64,000 nucleotides of DNA from PSRJ01 sp963825305. GTDB lineage: Bacteria; Acidobacteriota; Terriglobia; Bryobacterales; Bryobacteraceae. Where the stretch lies: positions 124,001-188,000 of the forward strand of contig CAWGTA010000009.1 of assembly GCA_963825305.1 (NCBI GenBank), written 5' to 3'. The first letter of the stretch is position 1; each line of letters begins with the position of its first letter. The notes below the pieces were generated by a model. The model was not told the DNA's origin and made no database searches. It saw only the letters and a program-made list of their open reading frames with translations. Of the stretch, positions 44,800 to 51,721 are shown in pieces. A program made the translations under genes and the position numbers.

Positions 44800-45372
44800 A
44801 TGCCGGGATTCGAAGTGTTCAACGCTAAGGATATAGATGGGCGATTTTGGTCGTTCGCACAGCAGCAAAAGGGCATGTCGTGCGGGCCGACTTCGGTGAA
44901 GATCGCAAAGGAACTGTTCCATAACCAGAAGATTGGGGAAGAAGTGATCCGCGGCCTCGTGGGCTTGCAGCATTCAGGCAGATCAAATACCGGGATAACC
45001 CTGCTACAAGCTGCCCGGGCTAGCGACGGAAGATGGAGGGGTCATGGCACCATGGAGAACATGGTTTTGCCCGCGGTGAAACGTCAGCCGCTGGCCATCC
45101 CCGAAGCTCATTTCGTGCAAGGGTTGAATCACCTGCGGCTGGCATCTCGCAACCACCCAGCAATTCTGGGCTTCAACTGGGACGGCGGCGGCGGGCATTT
45201 CGTTGTCTCGGTAGGCCCGACGAAAACGGACGCCTCGCTGTTCGTCATCCTCGACCCCGATGGCGGTTTACAATACCTCAGTGCGGATGATGCGGTCGGC
45301 AACGCGTTTTATTACAACCCGTCATACGGCGGAAGGGGTCAGATCGACCCGGTAGGTTATATCGTCACATAG
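44800..45372 (+). CDS. papain-like (C39-type) cysteine peptidase, orphan
   Basis: A 190-residue protein with the papain-fold catalytic layout: oxyanion Gln and nucleophile in 'QQQKGMSCGPTSVKIA' (Cys28), His133 in 'GGGGHFVVSVG' and Asp152 or Asp154 in 'FVILDPDGG'. The CGPT-helix and the GHFV/LDP spacing match peptidase C39-like and AvrRpt2-like (C70) families. There is no signal peptide, transmembrane segment or ABC transporter fusion, and no peptide substrate gene next to it. It could be a cytosolic protease, a peptide-processing enzyme or a secreted effector. Confidence 0.7.
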   Translation: MPGFEVFNAKDIDGRFWSFAQQQKGMSCGPTSVKIAKELFHNQKIGEEVIRGLVGLQHSGRSNTGITLLQAARASDGRWRGHGTMENMVLPAVKRQPLAIPEAHFVQGLNHLRLASRNHPAILGFNWDGGGGHFVVSVGPTKTDASLFVILDPDGGLQYLSADDAVGNAFYYNPSYGGRGQIDPVGYIVT

Positions 45373-45404
45373 TTACTGGGCGATCGTTCCAGCCCTTCCC
45401 ATTT

Positions 45405-45435
45405 TCGCCGAACGATGACAAATCGCTTTCGGCGA
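45405..45435. terminator. possible hairpin after the peptidase gene
   Basis: TCGCCGAA (45405-45412) and TTCGGCGA (45428-45435) form an 8-bp perfect stem with a 15-base loop. No long T-run follows, so termination is uncertain. Confidence 0.35.
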
Positions 45436-45651
45436 TCAGAATTTAACTGGCCTCGGCGATAACACGATCAACCCTCCCGGCACGCTCACGATCGGAAAAG
45501 CGAGCCCCGGGGTGTGGTTTCCCTGGAACCTCAAAACTGCGGCGGGTGGAAGCGGCGGGAAGAATCGGAAGCGTGAGGGTCAATCGCATCGCTCGACGGA
45601 CCCCGGTGCGGGCATGAGAAAGCAATCCAAACCGCTACACACCCTTATTCA

Positions 45652-45680
45652 TTGTCTGTTCATCTCAACGGTAATATACT
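45652..45680 (+). promoter_or_regulatory. sigma-70-type promoter of the YncE-like gene
   Basis: TTGTCT at 45652-45657 and TATACT at 45675-45680, spacer 17 bases, with AAGGAG ribosome binding site at about 45690 before ATG 45705. Confidence 0.65.
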
Positions 45681-45704
45681 GGCACACGCAAGGAGAAACA
45701 CACG

Positions 45705-46707
45705 ATGAAGTACGTTCTGTTGCTCGGTATCGCGGCCGCGGCTATGGCGGCGGAAGGCTATCATGTCCTCAGCCAGATCAAAATTGGTGGCGGAGGCGGC
45801 TGGGACTACTTGACCGTGGATAGTTCCGCCCATCGGCTGTATGCGTCACACGGCACTTTGGTCGAGGTGATCGACATGGAGTCCGGCAAGAAAATCGGCG
45901 AGATTGCCGACACGCAGGGCGTCCACGGCATCGCAATCGCGCCGGAACTCAACAAGGGATTCACCAGCAACGGCCGCACCAACAACGTGACGGTCTTCGA
46001 TTTGAAGACTCTGCAGAAGACCGGCGAAGTAGCCACTGGGACCAACCCGGATGCGATCTGCTATGAGCCAAAAACGAAGCGCGTGTTCACCTTCAACGGG
46101 CGCTCGAATGACTCGACGGCGATTGACGCCAAGACCGGCGCCGTCGTCGCCACGTTCATGGTCGGCAAGAAACCGGAATTCTGCGCCGTGGATGGCGCTG
46201 GAAAGATCTACGCCAACATCGAGGATACCAGCGAGATCGTCGAGATCGACGCGCAGAAACCCGAGGTAACGCGCCGCGCGAAGCTGGAGCCTTGCGATGC
46301 GCCCTCGGGGTTGGCGATCGACACCAAGAACCACAAGCTGTTCTCGGTGTGTGAGAACAAAATGATGGCGGTGACCGATATCCCGACTCTGAAGGTGATT
46401 GCCACACCGGCCGTCGGCGCAGGGCCCGATGCGGCGGCGTTCGATCCGTCCAGCGGCCATGGTCTTCAGCTCCAATGGGCAGGATGGAACGCTCACCATC
46501 GTGGCGCTGGTGAATGGCAAGTACACGCCCGTGGACACCGTGACCACGGAGCGCACTGCGCGCACCATGGCGCTGGATGAAAAGACGCACCGCATCTATC
46601 TGTCGGCAGCCGAAGTCGGCCCCGCGCCGGAAGCTAAGGACGGGCAGAAAAAGGGCCGGGGAACCGTGGTGCCGGACAGTTACCACATCGTAGTGGTCGG
46701 TAAGTAA
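45705..46707 (+). pseudogene. YncE-like beta-propeller protein, frameshifted
   Basis: A 330-residue exported propeller protein (short signal 'VLLLGIAAAAMAAEG'). Repeats include 'HRLYASHGTLVEVIDMESGKKIGEI', 'NKGFTSNGRTNNVTVFDLKTLQ' and 'KRVFTFNGRSNDSTAIDAKTG'. The frame moves +1 at C46458: 'AAFDPSSG' is followed one frame over by 'MVFSSNGQDGTLTIV'. Without the extra base the last blades are intact and the gene ends at 46707. Function unknown; third propeller protein of this type in the window. Confidence 0.82.
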
Positions 46708-46719
46708 TCACGAGCCGAT

Positions 46720-46803
46720 GTGGGGCCGGGCTTTCAGCGCCGCCGGGCTTCGGCCCGGCGCGCCGCGCGGAAGCGCGGCGGCAGGCCGGAAGGCCTGCCC
46801 CAC
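46720..46803. repeat. GTGGGG...CCCCAC nested-hairpin repeat, copy C
   Basis: An 84-base element between convergent genes. It starts GTGGGGCCGGG, contains the hairpins CCGGGCTTCGGCCCGG and CCGCGCGGAAGCGCGG, and ends GGCCGGAAGGCCTGCCCCAC. Its right half is nearly identical to copy D. Confidence 0.85.
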
Positions 46804-46810
46804 AAGGCCG

Positions 46811-47446
46811 CTAGACCCGCCCTGCCCCCATGGTTTCCTTCCCCGCGTTGAACCGGTTTTCGACTTCCTGCCAGTTGATCACGTTCCACCAGGCAGCGAG
46901 ATAATCCGGCCGGCGGTTCTGATATTTCAGGTAGTAGGCGTGTTCCCACACGTCTATTCCTAGCACCGGAAATTTCCCTTCCATCACCGGACTGTCCTGG
47001 TTCGCAGTCGAGTAAATATCCACTTTCCCGCCGGACTTCACCAGCCAGGCCCACCCGGAACCGAAGCGCGTAGCGCCGGCCTGATTCACCTTCTCCTTAA
47101 ACGCATCGAAGCCGCCAAACGTGCCCGTGATCGCCTGCGCGACGTTGCCAACAGGCTGCCCACCGCCGCCCGGTTTCATGATTGTCCAGAACATGCTGTG
47201 GTTGATGTGGCCGCCACCGTTATTGCGCACGGCGGTGCGAATGGCTTCGGGAACGATGGCGCAGTTGTTGGCCAGCAGCTCTTCGATCGTCTTGTTCGCC
47301 AGGTCGGGCGCCGATTCCAGCGCCTTGTTCAGGTTCGTGACATACGCATTGTGGTGCTTGCCATGATGGATTTCCATGGTCATCTTGTCAATGTGAGGTT
47401 CCAATGCATCAGGTGCATAGGGCAGCGGTGGAAGCGTGAATGGCAT
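46811..47446 (-). CDS. sodA: superoxide dismutase (Fe/Mn)
   Basis: A 211-residue cytosolic Fe/Mn superoxide dismutase. Metal ligands are His27 ('TMEIHHGKHHNAYV'), a second His in 'NHSMFW', and Asp and His in 'GIDVWEHAYYLKYQNRRPDYL'. 'KPGGGGQPVG' and the Gly-rich active-site loop point to the manganese type. ATG 47446 has AAGGAG 8 bases upstream; the longer open frame upstream is not supported. Confidence 0.94.
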   Translation of the reverse strand: MPFTLPPLPYAPDALEPHIDKMTMEIHHGKHHNAYVTNLNKALESAPDLANKTIEELLANNCAIVPEAIRTAVRNNGGGHINHSMFWTIMKPGGGGQPVGNVAQAITGTFGGFDAFKEKVNQAGATRFGSGWAWLVKSGGKVDIYSTANQDSPVMEGKFPVLGIDVWEHAYYLKYQNRRPDYLAAWWNVINWQEVENRFNAGKETMGAGRV

Positions 47447-47490
47447 CTGTTTTCTCCTTGTCTCCTCTGAACTGCAAAGCCCGCGGCCCG

Positions 47491-48930
47491 TTAGCGGGAT
47501 CCGCCGGCCTTCTCGAATGCGTCGGCGAGCCGGAACATCGTGGTCTCGTCGAAGTGTCTGGTCAAAATTTGCATGCCTACCGGCAATCCCTCTTTGGTTT
47601 TCCCGCACGGCACGCTCATGCACGGAATACCTGCCAGGCTACCCGTAATTGTATATATATCGGAGAGGTACATGGCGAGCGGATCGTCCACTTTCTCACC
47701 GAGCCGGAATGCCGGGAAGGGCGAGACCGGCGCGATCACCGCATCGACTAGTTCGAAAGCCCGGGCAAAATCGCGCGCGATCAAAGCGCGGACCTTCTGG
47801 GCTTTCAAATAATATGCATCGTAATACCCTGCGCTGAGCACATACGTTCCGAGCATGATGCGGCGCTTGCACTCGGCGCCGAAACCGCTGCCGCGTGTGT
47901 TTCGATACATATCGGAGAGCGTATCGGAACTGCCCGAGCGGAAGGTGTACCGCACGCCGTCGAAACGGGCCAGATTGGAGCTGGCCTCGGCCGTGGCAAT
48001 GATGTAGTAGGTGGCGATGGCGTAGTCGGTGGATGGCAGGCTGATATCGCGGACCTCACAACCGAGCTTTTTCAGCACTTCCACTCCGCGCGCGATCAGA
48101 TCGCCGGATTCGCTCGTCAAATCCCTTAGATACTCGCGCGGCAGTCCGAGCTTCAAACCTTTGACCTGGCCGTCGAGAGCCGCTGTATAGTCCGGCACCG
48201 GGGCGTCGGCGGAAGTGGAATCTGCGGGATCTCGGCCGGCGATTACACCCAGGACGACTGCGGCATCACTCACAGTTTTCGCCAGCGGTCCGATGTGATC
48301 GAGCGAACTGGCAAAGGCGGTGAGGCCATAGCGCGACACGCGGCCATAAGTGGGGGTCACGCCGACTACGCCGCAGAACGATGCCGGCTGGCGGACGGAA
48401 CCGCCGGTATCGGAACCCAGCGCGACCACGGCGGTACCCTGTGCCACAGCAGCCGCGGAACCGCCACTCGATCCGCCCGGCACGCGATCCAGCGCCACCG
48501 GATTGCGCACCGGCCCAAATGCCGAATTCTCGTTCGAGGACCCCATGGCAAACTCGTCGCAGTTGGTCTTGCCGATGATGACGCCGCCGGCCTGCTCCAA
48601 ACGGATAATGGCGGTGGCATCGTAAGGCGGCACGTAGTGTTCCAGCAGCCGGGAGCCGCAGGTGGTAGTAATGCCCTCGGTTAGGATCACGTCTTTCACT
48701 GCGATGGGGACCCCCGCCAGCGGCCCGGGCTCCTCCCCGCGCGCGATGGCTTGGTCTACTCTTTGGGCAGCGGCCTGCGCACGCTCGGCAGAAAATCGAA
48801 GATATGCGTTGGTCTTGCCGTTCTCCGCTTCAGCGAAACGCAACGCCTCAGCGGCCAACTCCGCAGCGCTGAATCGGCGGTCGCGCAGTCCGGCGCGTAC
48901 TTGTTCGATGGTCAGGGAAGCAACGTCCAT
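47491..48930 (-). CDS. gatA: aspartyl/glutamyl-tRNA amidotransferase subunit A
   Basis: A 479-residue amidase-signature enzyme, the glutaminase subunit of GatCAB, which converts Glu-tRNA(Gln) or Asp-tRNA(Asn) to the amidated forms. The catalytic Lys is in 'GVPIAVKDVILTEG' and the Ser-cisSer-Lys site is completed by 'VPGGSSGGSAAAVAQG' and 'ALGSDTGGSVRQPAS'. It follows gatC after 3 bases. gatB is not in the window. Confidence 0.96.
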   Translation of the reverse strand: MDVASLTIEQVRAGLRDRRFSAAELAAEALRFAEAENGKTNAYLRFSAERAQAAAQRVDQAIARGEEPGPLAGVPIAVKDVILTEGITTTCGSRLLEHYVPPYDATAIIRLEQAGGVIIGKTNCDEFAMGSSNENSAFGPVRNPVALDRVPGGSSGGSAAAVAQGTAVVALGSDTGGSVRQPASFCGVVGVTPTYGRVSRYGLTAFASSLDHIGPLAKTVSDAAVVLGVIAGRDPADSTSADAPVPDYTAALDGQVKGLKLGLPREYLRDLTSESGDLIARGVEVLKKLGCEVRDISLPSTDYAIATYYIIATAEASSNLARFDGVRYTFRSGSSDTLSDMYRNTRGSGFGAECKRRIMLGTYVLSAGYYDAYYLKAQKVRALIARDFARAFELVDAVIAPVSPFPAFRLGEKVDDPLAMYLSDIYTITGSLAGIPCMSVPCGKTKEGLPVGMQILTRHFDETTMFRLADAFEKAGGSR

Positions 48931-48933
48931 GGA

Positions 48934-49233
48934 TCACCGTTCGATCACCCTGGGTACCTTGAAATAGCCGGCTCCGGGTTGCGGGGCATTGGCGAGCGCC
49001 GCCTGGTTACTCAGGGTCGGCCGTGGTATATCGGCACGCAGAGTGGCCGTCTCCTCGGCGTCATACAGGACCTGTGCCATCGGCTCAATGCCGTTGGTAT
49101 CGATTTCCTTGAGCTTGTCCATGTGCTCGAGGATTTCGTCCAGGTCCGCGCCAAATCGCTTCACCTCGGCGTCGGTGAGCTTGAGGTTGGCCAGGTCCGC
49201 CACGTAGCGAACTTCCTTCTCCGTGATCTTCAC
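48934..49233 (-). CDS. gatC: aspartyl/glutamyl-tRNA amidotransferase subunit C
   Basis: A 99-residue GatC: 'ITEKEVRYVADLANLKLTD', 'DLDEILEHMDKLKEIDTNGIEPM' and 'LRADIPRPTLS'. It wraps around GatA and stabilises the complex. The start overlaps the stop of the dciA-like gene (ATGA), giving the operon order dciA-gatC-gatA. Confidence 0.94.
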   Translation of the reverse strand: MKITEKEVRYVADLANLKLTDAEVKRFGADLDEILEHMDKLKEIDTNGIEPMAQVLYDAEETATLRADIPRPTLSNQAALANAPQPGAGYFKVPRVIER

Positions 49234-49652
49234 GCGTGTGCCTTTAGACGCGCTGCTCTGTAGATGCTCCGCAGGAGGGGGTCGGCGATATTCGCGGCCT
49301 CATCCTGCGAGGCCGGCACAGCTTCGGCGGCGCGCTGCGGCCCCCGGCGCCGCGGCACGATGCGAAACTCCAGATCGTCCACCATCCCCGCGCCGAGATT
49401 CTTCTCCAGGTTCCGAAGAATCTGGTGCGTGAGCGCGAACAATTGCCGCTGCCAGACGTTATCTTCCACTTCCACGACGAGCCGCGTGCGCACCATGCGG
49501 ACCGCGCGCGTATGGACGGCGATCTTCTTGCCGACGGCGTTCGGCCACGCGGCGCAGGCCACTTCTTCGGCAGTGATCATCTCGCTGGGCAGTTTCAGGC
49601 CCTGGATGAGCTTGCTCGCACGTTCCATGTCGGGAGGCCTCAATTCTACCAT
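49230..49652 (-). CDS. DUF721 / DciA-like protein
   Basis: A 140-residue protein with the DUF721 fold: 'AWPNAVGKKIAVHTRAVRMVRTRLVVEVEDNVWQRQLFAL' (spanning about residues 37-76) and 'LEFRIVPR'. DciA proteins load the replicative helicase DnaB in bacteria that lack DnaC/DnaI, and Acidobacteriota are in that group. I start at ATG 49652; the frame is open to 49679, but that start encodes a Gly-rich stub. Confidence 0.8.
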   Translation of the reverse strand: MVELRPPDMERASKLIQGLKLPSEMITAEEVACAAWPNAVGKKIAVHTRAVRMVRTRLVVEVEDNVWQRQLFALTHQILRNLEKNLGAGMVDDLEFRIVPRRRGPQRAAEAVPASQDEAANIADPLLRSIYRAARLKAHA

Positions 49653-49701
49653 GGCGGCGCCGCCCGAGCCGCCGCACACGTGAGGTAAAAGACGCTTTGC
49701 C

Positions 49702-50121
49702 TTACGACACGCCCTTCTGTTTAAAGAACGCCGTGTACAACTGGTCGGTCTTCAGAATGTGGCCCGTCCACCAGTCTTTGAGAAATGGCAGCAAGGTTAT
49801 GGAAATGGTCAGCTTGCCGGTCGCCACCTTCTGTTCGAACTCGCGCATCTTTGCAATGTAATTGTCGTGCTGCGCCTTGTGCTGCAGGAAGTCCGGGTAA
49901 CCACTGGCCTTAAGCATTTTTTCCTCAGTATTCAGATGCTCCGCAGCATACTGGCCGAGGCGTTGCACCAGACCGGTCTGTACCTCCTTGGCATGCCCCT
50001 GGGACATGGCCTCGTGCAGGTCGTTGATGATATTGATGAGTTGCCGGTGCTGCCCATCGAGGGTGCGAACACCGACGTTGTACTTGTCGTTCCATTGAAT
50101 CAGCGGCATGAATTTGGGCAC
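49702..50121 (-). CDS. bacteriohemerythrin
   Basis: A 139-residue oxygen-binding diiron protein. Iron ligands: His25 ('LDGQHRQLINIIN'), His and Glu in 'EHLNTEEKML', His pair in 'LQHKAQHDNYI' and 'GHILKTD'. It may deliver or store oxygen or act in aerotaxis. The start is GTG 50121 with AGGAGAG just upstream; the following ATG four codons in is an alternative. Confidence 0.93.
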   Translation of the reverse strand: MPKFMPLIQWNDKYNVGVRTLDGQHRQLINIINDLHEAMSQGHAKEVQTGLVQRLGQYAAEHLNTEEKMLKASGYPDFLQHKAQHDNYIAKMREFEQKVATGKLTISITLLPFLKDWWTGHILKTDQLYTAFFKQKGVS

Positions 50122-50209
50122 GCTCTCCTGGTTCTTAATCGGCCGGAAGGCTGTAGGGCTTTAGGAAGCTGACCCAATCGGTTATCCTTTACGAGACAGG
50201 AGGCTTGCG

Positions 50210-50623
50210 ATGTTGAAGGGTTTCAAAGATTTCATACTGCGCGGCAATGTGGTAGATCTGGCCGTGGCGGTGGTCATCGGCGGCGCTTTCGGCGCCATCG
50301 TCACGGCACTGGTGAAGGATCTCATTACACCGCTGATTGCTGCCCTCGTCGGCAAACCGGATTTTTCGGCGCTGATGTTCACTATCAACAACAGCAAATT
50401 CCTCTTCGGCGATTTCCTGAATGCGGTGGTTGCATTCTTGCTGGTCGCGGCGGCGATCTACTTGTTTATCGTGGTCCCCATGAACGCCATCAACGCTCGT
50501 TTCAAGAAGCCGGCGCCGGTCGAAGCTCCCACTACGAGGCCTTGCCCCGAGTGTCTCAGCGTCATCCCCATCGCCGCCCGGCGCTGCGCCCACTGCACCT
50601 CTGTGATCGGTGCTGCCGGTTAG
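50210..50623 (+). CDS. mscL: large-conductance mechanosensitive channel with zinc-ribbon tail
   Basis: A 137-residue MscL: N-terminal helix 'LKGFKDFILRGNVVDLAVAVVIGGAFGAIV' and second transmembrane helix 'FLNAVVAFLLVAAAIYLFIVVPMN'. It opens under membrane tension to release solutes. The usual C-terminal helical bundle is replaced by a zinc-ribbon-like segment with CPEC (Cys112, Cys115) and CAHC (Cys126, Cys129). Strong AGGAGG ribosome binding site. Confidence 0.94.
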   Translation: MLKGFKDFILRGNVVDLAVAVVIGGAFGAIVTALVKDLITPLIAALVGKPDFSALMFTINNSKFLFGDFLNAVVAFLLVAAAIYLFIVVPMNAINARFKKPAPVEAPTTRPCPECLSVIPIAARRCAHCTSVIGAAG

Positions 50624-50671
50624 TGGTCTCCGGCAGACGACGGAAAAACGATCGTCCGCCCCACAATCCCC

Positions 50672-51667
50672 ATGCCCGCTTTCGAACTGAGCGTCCTCGA
50701 CCAGTCGCCCATCCCCGAGGGTTCGACGGCCGGCGATGCGCTGCGCAATAGCATCGACCTGGCGCGTCTCGCCGACCAACTGGGATACCAGCGATATTGG
50801 CTGGCCGAACACCACGGCTCGTCCGGTTTGGCTTGTGCCAGTCCGGAAGCCATCATCGGTCCGGTCGCCGCAGCCACCGCCCATATCCGCGTCGGCAGCG
50901 GCGGCATCATGCTGCCGCACTACAGTCCGCTCAAGGTTGCGGAGACCTTCAGCATGCTCAGCGGGCTGTTTCCGGACCGCATCGATCTGGGCATCGGCCG
51001 TGCGCCGGGGACCAGCGCGGCCGTGGCGTTCGCCCTGCAGAGGGACCGACGCCAGCCGGCCCCGGACGATTTCCGCGACCAGTTGGAGGAACTGCTGGGC
51101 TACTTCGGCAAGCGCGCGGCCGCCGCGGGTCCGTTGCGCCAAATCCCCTCACAGCGATTCGTAAGCCCCGAGTTCGCGCTGCTCGGATCGTCGATGCAAA
51201 GCGCCATCTGGGCGGCCGAACTGGGACTGCCATACGTGTTCGCCGATTTCATCAATCCGCAGGGCGCTCCCATGGCCGCATACTACCGCGAGCATTTCGC
51301 GCCCTCGTCGTTCTTGGATGCGCCTCGCACCGGAGTGGCGGTCTGGGCACTCTGCGCCGAAACCGATGCGGAGGCGCTCCGGCTATCCGCGAGCTTTCGG
51401 ATGATGATGCTGATGCTGTATCGGGGCAGGCCGATCCCCGTGCCGCCGGTGGATCGCGCCGAAAAATTTCTGGAGGGTGAAGGGCTCCCACTGGACCAGC
51501 TCCCCGCCGGCCGCCGGATCATCACGGGTGATCCCACCGCCGTTCGCGCGGCCCTCGAACGAGTGGCGGCCGAATACAGCGCCGCGGAGGTCTTCGTAGT
51601 CAACATCATGCACGGCCACGCCGCGCGCCGCCGCTCGTACGAGCTGATCGCGCAGGCGTTCCATTAA
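50672..51667 (+). CDS. LLM-class flavin-dependent oxidoreductase
   Basis: A 331-residue luciferase-like monooxygenase of the MsnO8/alkanal-monooxygenase-related group: 'LSVLDQSPIPEGSTAGDALRNS', 'YQRYWLAEHHGSSGLACASPE', 'IRVGSGGIMLPHYSPLKVAETF', 'DLGIGRAPG'. TIM-barrel binding FMN or F420. The physiological substrate is unknown. The start ATG 50672 lacks a clear ribosome binding site. Confidence 0.88.
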   Translation: MPAFELSVLDQSPIPEGSTAGDALRNSIDLARLADQLGYQRYWLAEHHGSSGLACASPEAIIGPVAAATAHIRVGSGGIMLPHYSPLKVAETFSMLSGLFPDRIDLGIGRAPGTSAAVAFALQRDRRQPAPDDFRDQLEELLGYFGKRAAAAGPLRQIPSQRFVSPEFALLGSSMQSAIWAAELGLPYVFADFINPQGAPMAAYYREHFAPSSFLDAPRTGVAVWALCAETDAEALRLSASFRMMMLMLYRGRPIPVPPVDRAEKFLEGEGLPLDQLPAGRRIITGDPTAVRAALERVAAEYSAAEVFVVNIMHGHAARRRSYELIAQAFH

Positions 51668-51721
51668 ACGTAGTTATCGCTCTTTGTAGCCGGTTGCGGT
51701 CGTGACACTGACTCGCGCTTC

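Larger units (their letters stand above)
45373..45704. other. intergenic region
   Basis: About 330 bases. It contains a small inverted repeat just after the peptidase gene, a stretch around 45430-45600 that is open in one frame but without start signals, and the promoter of the next gene at 45652-45680. Confidence 0.5.

Noticed and set aside
45430..45620. Open stretch resembling a coding remnant ('GDNTINPPGTLTIGKAS').
   Set aside because: Composition is suggestive, but there is no start, no family match I can name, and it is only about 60 codons before running into another gene's promoter.
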